From Streptomyces malaysiense (GTDB lineage: Bacteria; Actinomycetota; Actinomycetes; Streptomycetales; Streptomycetaceae), in NCBI RefSeq assembly GCF_000980885.2, contig NZ_LBDA02000007.1, positions 1 through 64,000 on the forward strand: a stretch of 64,000 nucleotides of DNA. Reading direction: 5' to 3'. The notes beneath the pieces are model-generated. The model was not told the origin of the DNA. It was given only the letters and a program-made list of their open reading frames with translations, and searched no databases. Each line of letters opens with the position of its first letter. Position 1 is the stretch's first letter. Below are positions 35,995-44,571 of this stretch, piece by piece. A program made the translations under genes and the position numbers.

Positions 35995-36095
35995 GAGATC
36001 AGTCCACCTTCCCCAGATTGGCCATGGATGGAGTTTCCTTCCAAGCCACAGAGTGACACGCGTCAGGCCACTACCACTACCCAGGGGGGTATGCC

Positions 36096-36749
36096 GTGTC
36101 CGCTCCCGGACATACAGGACGCCGATTGGTCCAGCTCTACGCCGGACTGACGCTCTACGGCGTGAGCTCCGCGCTGCTCGTCGCCTCGGGGCTGGGCCTG
36201 GAGCCCTGGGGGGTGCTGCACCAGGGGCTCGCGCGGCGGACCGGGCTGAGCATCGGCGAGGTGTCGATCGCCGTGGGCGCGGCGGTGCTGCTGCTCTGGA
36301 TCCCGCTGCGCCTGCGCCCCGGCCTCGGCACCGTGTCCAATGTCTTCCTCATCGGCCTGGCCCTCGACGGCACGCTCGCGCTGCTGCCCCCGGCGCACTC
36401 GCCGCTCGTCCGCGTCCCGCTGATGCTCGCCGGCGTCCTGCTCAACGGCGCGGCCACCGGCCTGTACATCGCGGCGCGCTTCGGACCGGGCCCGCGCGAC
36501 GGGCTGATGACGGGCCTGCACCAGCGCACCGGGCGCTCGATCAGGCTGATGCGCACGGTGATCGAGGTGACGGTCGTGGCCACCGGGTTCGCGCTGGGCG
36601 GCACCATCGGCGTGGGCACCGTGCTGTACGCGCTGTCCATCGGCCCGCTGGCCCAGTTCTTCCTGCGGGTGTTCGCGCTGCCCCCGGCATCGAGCGGCAG
36701 CACGATCGTTGCCGAAAGGACACCCCGCGGAGCGATACTGCGTCGGTGA
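36096..36749 (+). CDS. YczE-family membrane protein
   Basis: A 217-aa protein with five or six membrane helices and the family segments G-L-G-L-E-P-W-G-V-L-H-Q-G and G-P-R-D-G-L-M-T-G. YczE proteins are often beside MocR regulators; their function is unclear. The GTG at 36096 is preceded by an AGGGGGG Shine-Dalgarno run. The stop overlaps the GTG of the next gene (GTGA). Confidence 0.88.
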   Translation: MSAPGHTGRRLVQLYAGLTLYGVSSALLVASGLGLEPWGVLHQGLARRTGLSIGEVSIAVGAAVLLLWIPLRLRPGLGTVSNVFLIGLALDGTLALLPPAHSPLVRVPLMLAGVLLNGAATGLYIAARFGPGPRDGLMTGLHQRTGRSIRLMRTVIEVTVVATGFALGGTIGVGTVLYALSIGPLAQFFLRVFALPPASSGSTIVAERTPRGAILRR

Positions 36750-37513
36750 CCACCGCGATACGCCACCCCTACCTCGACCACCCGGGCCCCATCGCCTTCG
36801 CCCATCGCGGCGGAGCCGCCGACGGGGTGGAGAACACCACGGCGCAGTTCCGCCGCGCCGTGGAGCTGGGCTACCGCTACATCGAGACCGATGTGCACGC
36901 CACGGCCGACGGCCGGCTCGTGGCCTTCCACGACACGACCCTGGACCGGGTCACCGACGGTGCGGGCCGCATCGCCGACCTGCCCTGGGCCGAGGTCCGG
37001 CGGGCTCGGGTGGGCGGCCGTGAACCGGTGCCGCTGTTCGAGGAGTTGCTGGAGACCTTCCCCGAGGTCCGCTGGAACATCGACGTCAAGGCGGAGCCCG
37101 CGCTGCGGCCGCTGCTGGACCTGCTGGAGCGCACCGGCGCCTGGGACCGGGTCTGTTTGGGCTCGTTCTCCGAGGCGCGGGTGCTGCGCGCCCAGCGGCT
37201 GGCGGGCCCCCGCCTGGCCACCTCCCTGGGCACCGGCGGGGTGCTGAGCCTGCGGCTCCGCTCCTGGGGACTGCCGGCCGCGCCGCGCCGCTCCGCGGTG
37301 GCCGCGCAGGTGCCGCAGACCCAGTCGGGCGTCCCGGTGGTCGACGCCCGCTTCGTCCGCGCCGCCCACGCGCGCGGGCTGCACGTCCACGTCTGGACGA
37401 TCAACGAACCGGCACGTATGCACCGGCTGCTGGACCTCGGCGTGGATGGCATCATGACCGATCACATCGACACATTGCGCGAGGTCATGGAGGAGCGCGG
37501 GGTCTGGGTCTGA
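36746..37513 (+). CDS. Glycerophosphodiester phosphodiesterase (cytosolic)
   Basis: A 255-aa GDPD with the catalytic H-R-G-G motif (about 20-23), E-N-T, E-T-D-V-H (metal ligands) and H-D-x-T-L-D-R. Near the C-terminus W-T-I-N and G-V-D-G-I-M-T-D complete the barrel. There is no signal peptide, so it hydrolyses glycerophosphodiesters inside the cell. It is translationally coupled to the yczE gene and followed 55 bp later by an MFS gene. Confidence 0.92.
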   Translation: MTTAIRHPYLDHPGPIAFAHRGGAADGVENTTAQFRRAVELGYRYIETDVHATADGRLVAFHDTTLDRVTDGAGRIADLPWAEVRRARVGGREPVPLFEELLETFPEVRWNIDVKAEPALRPLLDLLERTGAWDRVCLGSFSEARVLRAQRLAGPRLATSLGTGGVLSLRLRSWGLPAAPRRSAVAAQVPQTQSGVPVVDARFVRAAHARGLHVHVWTINEPARMHRLLDLGVDGIMTDHIDTLREVMEERGVWV

Positions 37514-37568
37514 ACCGACCCGGCACCGCCCGCCCTTGCCTTCGCAGGGGAGCGGAAGCGAGGGCACG

Positions 37569-38933
37569 ATGGGGATCGACACCGTGCGCGCGGGGGTGGC
37601 GGACGAGACCGCCGACCTCCGGCGCCAGCAAAGAGGCTGGTATTTCTACGACTGGGCGTGCTCCGTCTATTCGGCGAGCGTCCTGACCGTGTTCATCGGC
37701 CCCTATCTCACCTCGGTCGCCGAGCGCGCGGCGGACTCCGGCGGCTATGTGCACCCGCTGGGCATACCGGTACGGGCGGGGTCGTACTTCGCCTACTCGG
37801 TGTCCCTGTCGGTGATCCTGGCCGTCGTGGCGATGCCGCTGGCGGGCAGCGCGGCCGACCGCACGGGCCGCAAGAAGCCGCTGCTCGCGGCGGCGGCGTA
37901 CACCGGCGCGGCGGCGACCACGGGCATGTTCTTCCTGGACGGAGACCGGTATCTGCTGGGCGGGGTGCTGCTCGTCGTGGCCAACGCCTCGGCGGCCGTC
38001 GGCGCGATGCTCTACAACTCCTACCTGCCGCAGATCGCCCCGCCCGAGGAACGCGACGCGGTCTCCTCCCGCGGCTGGGCCTTCGGCTACGGCTCGGGTT
38101 CCATGGTCCTCGTCGCCAACCTGGTCCTGTACTCGGCGCACGACTCCTTCGGCCTGAGCCAGGGCCAGGCCGTGCGCATCTGCCTGGCCTCGGCGGGCCT
38201 GTGGTGGGGTGCCTTCACCCTCGTACCGCTGCGGCTGCTGCGCGACCGGCGGGCGCGGGCGGCGGGCGGGGCCCCGGCGGACGGGGTCCCCTCGACGGGG
38301 CTGCGGCAGCTGGCGGCGACGGCGCGGGACATGCGCCGGCATCCGCTGACGCTGTCCTTCCTGCTGGCGTACCTGATCTACAACGACGGCATCCAGACCG
38401 TCATCTCCCAGGCCTCGGTCTACGGCTCCCAGGAGCTGGGGCTCGGGCAGTCCACGCTGATCGTGGCCGTGCTGCTGGTGCAGGTGCTGGCCGTGGCGGG
38501 CGCCCTGGCGATGGGCCGCCTGGCGCGGACGTACGGCGCCCAGCGCACCATCCTCGGCTCGCTGGTGGCCTGGACGATCACGCTCGCCGCCGGGTACTTC
38601 CTGCCCGCGAAGGCGCCGGTGTTCTTCTTCCTGCTGGCCGCCGGCATCGGCATGGTGCTCGGCGGCAGCCAGGCGCTGTCCCGCTCGCTCTTCTCCCACC
38701 TGGTGCCGCCGGGCAAGGAGGCCGAGTACTTCTCGGCGTACGAGCTCAGCGACCGCGGGATGAGCTGGCTCGGCCCGATGCTGTTCGGCGTGACGTACCA
38801 GCTGACCGGTAGCTACCGCTCCGCGATCATCTCCCTGGTGGCCTTCTTCGTCATCGGGTTCGCGCTGCTCGCCCGGGTCCCGGTGCGGCGTGCGATCGCC
38901 GCGGCGGGGAACCCGGTACCCGACAAGGTCTAG
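37569..38933 (+). CDS. UMF1/Atg22-like MFS transporter
   Basis: A 454-aa membrane protein with about 12 helices. The opening Q-R-G-W-Y-F-Y-D-W-A-x-S-V-Y-S segment is the hallmark of the UMF1 (Atg22-like) subgroup, and A-D-R-T-G-R-K-K-P is the loop 2-3 motif. Yeast Atg22 exports amino acids from the vacuole; bacterial substrates are not known. The ATG at 37569 has GAGGG six bases upstream. Likely co-transcribed with the GDPD gene. Confidence 0.88.
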   Translation: MGIDTVRAGVADETADLRRQQRGWYFYDWACSVYSASVLTVFIGPYLTSVAERAADSGGYVHPLGIPVRAGSYFAYSVSLSVILAVVAMPLAGSAADRTGRKKPLLAAAAYTGAAATTGMFFLDGDRYLLGGVLLVVANASAAVGAMLYNSYLPQIAPPEERDAVSSRGWAFGYGSGSMVLVANLVLYSAHDSFGLSQGQAVRICLASAGLWWGAFTLVPLRLLRDRRARAAGGAPADGVPSTGLRQLAATARDMRRHPLTLSFLLAYLIYNDGIQTVISQASVYGSQELGLGQSTLIVAVLLVQVLAVAGALAMGRLARTYGAQRTILGSLVAWTITLAAGYFLPAKAPVFFFLLAAGIGMVLGGSQALSRSLFSHLVPPGKEAEYFSAYELSDRGMSWLGPMLFGVTYQLTGSYRSAIISLVAFFVIGFALLARVPVRRAIAAAGNPVPDKV

Positions 38934-39111
38934 TGCCGATTTAGCACTCGGCGCGAAAGGGCGGTAGTGTACGCGTTTGGCCTGCCAGGCGTACCGTTAC
39001 TGCGCGTCAAAGATGCCGAAACGCTGGGTGACATCTGCTAGTAGATGTGACAAACCGGGCGCCTGTGGGTAGAACAAGGGGCGGCTACGACGGCGACGCA
39101 TGACCCGGAAC

Positions 39112-39138
39112 GGGAATCTTTACCGCCGACCGGACGTT
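39112..39138 (+). promoter_or_regulatory. SigR-type promoter of rbpA
   Basis: GGGAAT (39112-39117), an 18-nt spacer and GTT (39136-39138) match the GGAAT-N18-GTT consensus of the thiol-stress sigma factor SigR exactly. rbpA is a known SigR target in S. coelicolor. The start codon lies about 62 bp downstream. Confidence 0.88.
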
Positions 39139-39199
39139 GACCGGATGACGACGACAGCGACACCTGTCCTGTGGGCGACAAGCCCGGGAGGCACGATTC

Positions 39200-39574
39200 A
39201 TGAGTGAGCGAGCTCTTCGCGGTACGCGCCTCGTGGTGACCAGCTACGAGACGGACCGCGGCATCGACCTGGCCCCGCGCCAGGCCGTGGAGTACGCATG
39301 TGAGAAGGGGCACCGGTTCGAGATGCCCTTCTCGGTCGAGGCGGAGATCCCGCCGGAGTGGGAGTGCAAGGTCTGCGGGGCCCAGGCACTCCTGGTGGAC
39401 GGTGACGGCCCGGAGGAGAAGAAGGCCAAGCCCGCGCGCACCCATTGGGACATGCTGATGGAGCGGCGCACCCGCGAGGAGCTCGAAGAGGTCCTCGAGG
39501 AGCGCCTGGCGGTGCTGCGTTCGGGGGCGATGAACATCGCCGTGCATCCCCGGGACAGCCGCAAGTCGGCATAG
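39200..39574 (+). CDS. rbpA: RNA polymerase-binding protein RbpA
   Basis: A 124-aa RbpA. The N-terminal core has the zinc/fold cysteines (C34 and C56-x2-C59) and the C-terminal helices (about 80-112, W-D-M-L-M-E-R-R-T) form the sigma-interaction domain. RbpA binds RNA polymerase with group I/II sigma factors, stabilises open complexes and supports basal rifampicin tolerance. It has a SigR promoter upstream and a long hairpin terminator downstream, so it is a monocistronic unit. Confidence 0.96.
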   Translation: MSERALRGTRLVVTSYETDRGIDLAPRQAVEYACEKGHRFEMPFSVEAEIPPEWECKVCGAQALLVDGDGPEEKKAKPARTHWDMLMERRTREELEEVLEERLAVLRSGAMNIAVHPRDSRKSA

Positions 39575-39602
39575 CGGGCAAGCCGCGAGCGCACAAACAC
39601 GA

Positions 39603-39649
39603 GACCGTGGGCGCCGTACGTCCTTCAAGGACGTACGGCGCCCGCGGTC
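39603..39649. terminator. Strong bidirectional terminator between rbpA and fxsA
   Basis: Arms of about 22 bp (GACCGtGGGCGCCGTACGT and its complement) pair almost perfectly around a 2-3 nt loop. This is the best hairpin of the window. It lies 28 bp after rbpA and 40 bp from the convergent fxsA stop. Confidence 0.9.
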
Positions 39650-39689
39650 TGCTGTGTTCCGTGGAGGCCGGGGCGGGCCCGCGGGGTCG

Positions 39690-40250
39690 TCAGCGGGTCA
39701 GCGGCGGCCGCCGCTCGTCCGGTCCGGGACGCTCGGCGCGCTCCTCACGGACGACCTCGCCCTGCACGACCTTGCCGTCGGGGCGGTGCATACGGGCCTG
39801 CTGGAAGGCGTCGCCCAGGCTGCCCGGGGCGGCGGCGCGCAGCCGCTTCCCGACCGTGTTCTCCGCGATCCGGCTCACGGCCTTCTGGACCGGCGGCAGC
39901 AGCAGGAGCAGGCCCAGGAGGTCGGAGATCATGCCCGGGATGATCAGCAGCAGGCCGCCGAGCATCGTCAGTCCGTTGCCCTCGCCGCGCTTGGGGGAGC
40001 CGCCCCGCTGGAGCGCCTCGTTGAGGTTCTCGAAGGCCCGCCGGCCCGCCCGCTTGATCACCACGGAGCCGGCCACCGCACCGGCCACGAGCAGCAGGAA
40101 CACGGTCATGCCGCCCGCCGCGCCCGCGACCAGGGTGAGCAGCCAGATCTCCAGCACCAGCCACACGGCGAGGCCCAGCGGCAGATACCTGCGCAGCCGG
40201 GAGCGCCGGGGCCGGGCGGTGTACGGGGAGGTCGGAGCGCCAGTCGTCAT
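39690..40250 (-). CDS. FxsA-family membrane protein
   Basis: A 186-aa FxsA-like protein with three to four helices: about 24-46, 48-65, and the hallmark hydrophobic segment M-L-G-G-L-L-L-I-I-P-G-M-I-S-D (about 96-110). A charged C-terminal tail follows. E. coli FxsA protects against phage T7 exclusion by F plasmids; the role in Streptomyces is unknown. It follows ppm1 in the same direction with 42 bp between. Confidence 0.88.
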   Translation of the reverse strand: MTTGAPTSPYTARPRRSRLRRYLPLGLAVWLVLEIWLLTLVAGAAGGMTVFLLLVAGAVAGSVVIKRAGRRAFENLNEALQRGGSPKRGEGNGLTMLGGLLLIIPGMISDLLGLLLLLPPVQKAVSRIAENTVGKRLRAAAPGSLGDAFQQARMHRPDGKVVQGEVVREERAERPGPDERRPPLTR

Positions 40251-40292
40251 ACCCCCAGTGTGCCTGGCTCCGGCTCAGCGCCGGATAAGGGG

Positions 40293-41090
40293 CTACGGGG
40301 TGTGCCTGTCCTTGCCGGTGAGCTTGGCGACGCGGTCCCCCGCGCCCCAGGCGGTGACCCGCCACAGCGCCTCGACCAGGATGTCCTTGCTCATCTTGGA
40401 GTCGCCCAGCTCGCGCTCCACGAAGGTGATCGGGACCTCGATCACGTGATAGCCGGCCTTGACCGCACGGCGGGCGAGGTCGACCTGGAAGCAGTAGCCC
40501 TGCGAGGCGACCTCCTCCAGGCCGAGCCCCTTGAGGGTCTCGGCGCGGAAGGCGCGGTAACCGCCGGTGATGTCGCGCAGCGGCAGATCGAGGGCGAGCC
40601 GGGAGTAGAGGCTGCCGCCGCGGGAGATGAACTCGCGGGACTTGGGCCAGTTGACCACCCGGCCGCCGGGCACCCAGCGGGAGCCGAGCACCAGGTCGGC
40701 GTTCTTGAGGGCGGTGAGCAGCCGGGGCAGTTCCTCGGGCTGGTGGGAGCCGTCGGCGTCCATCTCGATCAGCACGCCGTAGTCGTGCTCCAGACCCCAG
40801 CGGAAGCCCGCGAGGTAGGCGGCGCCGAGGCCCTCCTTGCCCTTGCGGTGCATCACCTGGACGTGCTCGTCCTCGGCGGCCAGCTCGTCGGCGAGCTTGC
40901 CGGTTCCGTCGGGGCTGTTGTCGTCCGCGATCAGCACGTGCGCCTCGGGGACGGCCTTGCGCACCCGGCCGACGATGGTCTTGATGTTCTCCGCCTCGTT
41001 GTAGGTCGGGATGATCACCAAGGCCGTGCCGAGCGGACCGAACTGCCTCCCCTGGGCCTTGGCCGCGAGGGTCCCGTCGCCGTCGTTCAC
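40293..41090 (-). CDS. ppm1: Polyprenol-phosphate mannose synthase (GT2)
   Basis: A 265-aa GT2 enzyme with I-I-P-T-Y-N-E-A-E-N-I (about 26-36), D-D-N-S-P-D-G-T-G (about 56-64) and the metal-binding D-A-D-G-S-H (about 110-115). It makes polyprenol-phosphate-mannose from GDP-mannose for protein O-mannosylation; the S. coelicolor enzyme is needed for phage phiC31 infection. It lacks a fused acyltransferase domain, unlike the mycobacterial two-domain form. The start is GTG at 41090 with AGGGG five bases upstream. Confidence 0.92.
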   Translation of the reverse strand: MNDGDGTLAAKAQGRQFGPLGTALVIIPTYNEAENIKTIVGRVRKAVPEAHVLIADDNSPDGTGKLADELAAEDEHVQVMHRKGKEGLGAAYLAGFRWGLEHDYGVLIEMDADGSHQPEELPRLLTALKNADLVLGSRWVPGGRVVNWPKSREFISRGGSLYSRLALDLPLRDITGGYRAFRAETLKGLGLEEVASQGYCFQVDLARRAVKAGYHVIEVPITFVERELGDSKMSKDILVEALWRVTAWGAGDRVAKLTGKDRHTP

Positions 41091-41698
41091 TGCTGCCCCT
41101 TCTGGTCGTACGCAGGCGTCCACCATAGTGGCCGCCGCCTGGGTGGACGTGACAGCTCGTACGTATGGTGGTGTCGATTGCACAAGAGTGGGGTAAGAAC
41201 GTGCTTTTCGGGATGTTCCCGGCCTGTTTGCGACACGTTCCCTTCCTCTTACGACTGTTCGGATGATTCCGAACCCGGATGGGTTGCCTCCCCCGGGCTG
41301 CGGATGGGGGCCCGGCGCCCTTCGGGCCGACCTGGGACCCGCTGGCTGCGGATCGACCGAGAGCCGTTGTCTACTGAGGCCGGGCCCCACCCGGGGTCAC
41401 ACCTGGCCGACCGGCTGGAACGCTTCCCCGCCGGCGCGGGCGCTGAGCCTGGCTGCCAGTGGCGGTGCCCCGGTGCGGGGCTCCGTCCCTGACCCAGCGG
41501 CGCGGCGGGGAGGTGCGCGAACGCTTCCCGGTCGGGCGTCCGGTGGTGGACTCGGACGAACCTACCGGCCCTCCGCGCCCGACTGTCAACAGGCCCCTGA
41601 CCTGCGTATCCTTCGCGCCACCTGGCAGCGATGCGGAGGATGTGCAGGTCGCGCGAGGCGGCCGGGGCGCAGGGCGGCCGCCGCGCCACCCCCGGAGA
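41091..41698. other. Long upstream region of ppm1 with structured DNA
   Basis: The 608 bp between ppm1 and the amidohydrolase gene have no convincing protein gene. On the minus strand TTGACA (41589-41584) and TAGGTT (41564-41559) are 19 bp apart, or 18 bp to GTAGGT. This candidate promoter would give ppm1 a leader of about 450 nt. The leader has several hairpin-forming blocks, e.g. TTCGGA-TGAT-TCCGAA near 41259-41274, and two copies of GGGAAGCGTTC. I could not match it to a known riboswitch class. Confidence 0.45.
41559..41589 (-). promoter_or_regulatory. Candidate promoter upstream of ppm1
   Basis: On the minus strand TTGACA at 41589-41584 and TAGGTT at 41564-41559 form a good -35/-10 pair with slightly long spacing (19 bp, or 18 bp to GTAGGT). 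It reads toward ppm1, whose start is about 460 nt away. Confidence 0.5.
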
Positions 41699-43288
41699 TC
41701 ACTCGCCCGGCCGTACGAAGACCGTCCGGCCGGCCACCACCGTGCGCAGGCAGCGCGGCAGCTCGCCGCCCGGGGTGAGGTCGGGCAGCCCGGGGGTACC
41801 CGAGCGCGGGTCGGTCGACCAGCGGGCCACCCGGTCGTCGGGGGCCTGCACCACCAGCTCGCCGGTGCGCCAGACGGCGAAGTCGGCGGGCGCACCGGGC
41901 ACCAGGACGCCCGCGTCGTCCCGGCCGATCGCCCGCCAGCCGCCCCGGGTGTGCGCGGTGAAGGCGGCGCGCACGGAGACCCGGTGCTCGGGGGTGTGGT
42001 GGAAGGCGGCGGCGCGGACCGTGCCCCAGGGGTCCAGTGGGGTGACGGGGCTGTCGGAGCCGAAAGCCAGCGGGACGCCGGAGCGCAGCAGGGCGGCGTA
42101 GGGGTTGAGGGTGCGGGCCCGGCCGGCGCCGAGCCGGCGGGCGTACATGCCGTCCTCGCCGCCCCACAGCGCGTCGAAGGCGGGCTGCACGGAGGCGATC
42201 AGGCCCAGCTCGGCGAAGCCGGCCACGGTCTGCGGGCTGAGCATCTCGGCGTGCTCGACGCGGTGCCGGGCGGCCCGGATCCGGGCCAGGCCGACCTTCT
42301 CCGCGGCGGCGCGCACCCCGTCGACCACGAAGGACACGGCGGCGTCGCCGATCGCGTGGAAGCCCGCCTGGAGGCCCGCCTCGGTGCAGGCGATCACATG
42401 GGCGGCGACGGCGTCGGTGTCCAGGTAGGCGGTGCCCGTGTGGTCCGCGTCGGCGTACGGCTCGTGCAGGCACGCGGTGTGCGAGCCGAGGGCGCCGTCG
42501 GCGAAGAGGTCGCCCGCGGCGCCGATCGCGCCCAGCTCGCGGGCCTTGTCGACGTCCCGTTCGGCCCAGTAGCCGAGGACCCGGGGTCCGGGCAGTCCGG
42601 CGGCGAGTTCCAGCAGGCCGGTGAAGTCGTCCTCGGAGGAGATCTGCGGCCCGCCGCACTCGTGCACCGAGCCGATCCCGAGGGAGGCGGCGTGCGCCAG
42701 CGCGGCACGCTGGGCCTCCTCGCGCTGGGCGGGGGTGACGGCGGCGAAGGCGGCGCCGCGTACGGCGTGATGGGCGTCCCGGGTGAGGGGCGCGTCGGTG
42801 CGGGGCAGGTCGCCGCCCACCATGTCCAGCAGAGCGGTGGTGACGACGGCCGAGTGCACGTCGATACGGGAGAGGTACAGCGGGCGCCCGCCGGTGGCCT
42901 CGTCCAGTTCCGCGCGCGTCGGCGGCCGGCCGCCGGGCCAGCGGGCGGCGTCCCAGCCGTGGCCCAGCAGCACGCGGTCCCCGGGCCGGGCGGCGGCGAA
43001 CTCCCGGACCAGGGCCAGCGCGGCCGCCAGGGAGGGTGCGGCGCTCAGATCGAGACCGGTCAGCGCGAGGCCGGTGGCCGTGGTGTGCACATGGGCATCC
43101 GTGAAGGCCGGGGTCACCAGCGCGCCGTCGAGGTCGATCACCTCCCCCACCCCGTCGGCGAACGCGTCCGCTGCGCCCTCCGAGCCGACCCAGGCGATAT
43201 GGCCGGCCTCCACGACCATCGCGGTGGCGAAGGGATCGGCGGGACTGTGTACGTCGCCGTTGCGGAGAAGGAGGGTGCGGTCGCTCAT
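41699..43288 (-). CDS. Amidohydrolase family protein (YtcJ-like)
   Basis: A 529-aa metal-dependent amidohydrolase of the Amidohydro_3 (YtcJ) group. It has F-T-D-A-H-V-H-T near residues 62-69 (metal site), F-H-A-I-G-D-A-A (about 311-318), V-E-H-A-E and F-G-S-D-S-P-V near residue 411 (catalytic Asp). Family members hydrolyse exocyclic formamides or similar bonds; the substrate is unknown. The ATG at 43288 starts just before the beta-rich N-terminal domain. It precedes nothing in its operon and follows the Lrp gene on the same strand. Confidence 0.88.
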   Translation of the reverse strand: MSDRTLLLRNGDVHSPADPFATAMVVEAGHIAWVGSEGAADAFADGVGEVIDLDGALVTPAFTDAHVHTTATGLALTGLDLSAAPSLAAALALVREFAAARPGDRVLLGHGWDAARWPGGRPPTRAELDEATGGRPLYLSRIDVHSAVVTTALLDMVGGDLPRTDAPLTRDAHHAVRGAAFAAVTPAQREEAQRAALAHAASLGIGSVHECGGPQISSEDDFTGLLELAAGLPGPRVLGYWAERDVDKARELGAIGAAGDLFADGALGSHTACLHEPYADADHTGTAYLDTDAVAAHVIACTEAGLQAGFHAIGDAAVSFVVDGVRAAAEKVGLARIRAARHRVEHAEMLSPQTVAGFAELGLIASVQPAFDALWGGEDGMYARRLGAGRARTLNPYAALLRSGVPLAFGSDSPVTPLDPWGTVRAAAFHHTPEHRVSVRAAFTAHTRGGWRAIGRDDAGVLVPGAPADFAVWRTGELVVQAPDDRVARWSTDPRSGTPGLPDLTPGGELPRCLRTVVAGRTVFVRPGE

Positions 43289-43355
43289 AGGCGACAGTTT
43301 CTCCCGGACGGCGGGCGGTCCCGCACCTGGGGCGGCGGGCACCGCCGCCGGGAGG

Positions 43356-43379
43356 GGCGCCCGCCGCGGGCGGGGCGCC
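43356..43379 (-). terminator. Possible terminator of the Lrp gene
   Basis: GGCGCCCGCC and GGCGGGGCGCC pair with one bulge immediately after the Lrp stop on the minus strand. The surrounding DNA is very G+C-rich, so chance pairing is possible. Confidence 0.35.
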
Positions 43380-43380
43380 G

Positions 43381-43821
43381 TCAGACGCGCGGCGGACGGG
43401 CCTCGTACGGTGTCGAGAGGACCACCGTCGTACGGGTGGACACCCCGGCCAGGCTGCGGAGCCTGGCCAGCAGCTCCTCCAGTTCGTGCGGGGTCGCCAC
43501 GCGGACCTTGAGGATGTAGTTCTCGTCGCCGGCGACGCTGTGGCAGGCCTCGATCTCGGGAACGCCGGCGAGGCGGTCGGCGATGTCGTCGGGGGCGCTG
43601 GGGTCGAACGGTTTCACCGAGATGAACGCGGTGAGGGGCAGCCCGACGGCCTCCGGGTCGACCACCGCGGCGTAGCCGCGGATGACACCGCGCTGTTCGA
43701 GCCGGCGCACCCGCTGGTGCACGGCCGACGTGGACAGGCCCGTGGCCTTGCCCAGGTCTGTGTAGCTCATCCGCCCGTCCTTGACGAGCAGCTGCACGAT
43801 CTGACGGTCCAGCTCCTCCAT
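43381..43821 (-). CDS. Lrp/AsnC-family regulator
   Basis: A 146-aa Lrp-type protein: winged helix at about 1-55 (L-D-R-Q-I-V-Q-L-L, S-T-S-A-V-H-Q-R-V-R-R-L) and a RAM ligand domain at about 65-140 (A-G-D-E-N-Y-I-L-K-V-R). Such proteins sense amino acids. The ATG at 43821 is chosen because the family normally starts right at this helix; an ATG at 43875, with CATACT 7 nt upstream as for a leaderless message, would add 18 residues. The target is unknown. Confidence 0.88.
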   Translation of the reverse strand: MEELDRQIVQLLVKDGRMSYTDLGKATGLSTSAVHQRVRRLEQRGVIRGYAAVVDPEAVGLPLTAFISVKPFDPSAPDDIADRLAGVPEIEACHSVAGDENYILKVRVATPHELEELLARLRSLAGVSTRTTVVLSTPYEARPPRV

Positions 43822-44036
43822 GGCGCCAAAACCTACAGGGCGTTCGATCTCCTCGGACAGCCGACGGCCTTCCATGGACGGCAGTATGGTCATCCGCCCA
43901 CGACATGTGACGAACGCCACACCGTTCGAACAGGCTCCGTGATGTTCTCGTGATTACCGCCGAGAGCGGACGGGAAGTGCTTGCTGTGGTCGTGGCCGCC
44001 GAGCCTTTCACGGCCCAGCCTTAGGGGGAGAATCCC

Positions 44037-44471
44037 ATGCAGAGTGTCAAGCGCCCTGGTCGATCCGCGTCCAAGCGGCAGCAGCCGGTGGTCGAGCCCG
44101 AGCCGGAGGGCGTCGGACCCGACGCCTTCGAGGACGAGCTGGACGCCTACGACACCTTGGAGATGTACCGGGTGATCTGCCCGGACTGCGCGCAGCCGAT
44201 CGCGCTGCTGGCGGACGAGGAGATCCTGCCGGAGCACGCGCTGTGCGCCTCGCCGTGGAACCCGTTCGGGCTCACCGTGTGCGCGGGTACGGGCCGTACG
44301 GCCGCCGAGGCCCGCCCCGCGGACGAGTCGGTCACTCCGCAGGAGCAGGACACCGCCCTGCTGCTGACGCTCCCCCAGGGCCTCGACTGGCGGACGCAGC
44401 CCTTCTCGCACGTCGGCGGTCCGGGCTCGCGCCCGATGCGGGTGCCGGAGATGCGCCGCCGGGCCGCCTGA
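44037..44471 (+). CDS. Hypothetical protein with possible zinc finger
   Basis: A 144-aa protein without a recognised family. The centre has C-P-D-C (about 49-52), then C and C about 20 and 31 residues later, which could bind one zinc ion. The N-terminus is basic and the middle acidic. The ATG at 44037 follows a GGGGGAGA Shine-Dalgarno sequence. It is divergent from the Lrp gene across a 215-bp gap. Confidence 0.7.
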   Translation: MQSVKRPGRSASKRQQPVVEPEPEGVGPDAFEDELDAYDTLEMYRVICPDCAQPIALLADEEILPEHALCASPWNPFGLTVCAGTGRTAAEARPADESVTPQEQDTALLLTLPQGLDWRTQPFSHVGGPGSRPMRVPEMRRRAA

Positions 44472-44571
44472 GACCCGCGCGCCGGACCGGGTCCGGCGCC
44501 GGACGGCCCTGGACTGACGCCCGATTCGGGCGTGCGGTGACCTGCCCGCCGGATGCCGCGTTCTCACGGGT

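Noticed and set aside
41259..41400. Cobalamin or c-di-AMP riboswitch in the ppm1 upstream region
   Set aside because: A few words resemble conserved blocks but their order and spacing do not match either consensus.
41249..41689. Minus-strand frame of about 146 codons in the ppm1 upstream region
   Set aside because: Arg/Ser/Pro-rich, weak codon bias, no Shine-Dalgarno sequence, and it spans the candidate ppm1 promoter and leader hairpins.
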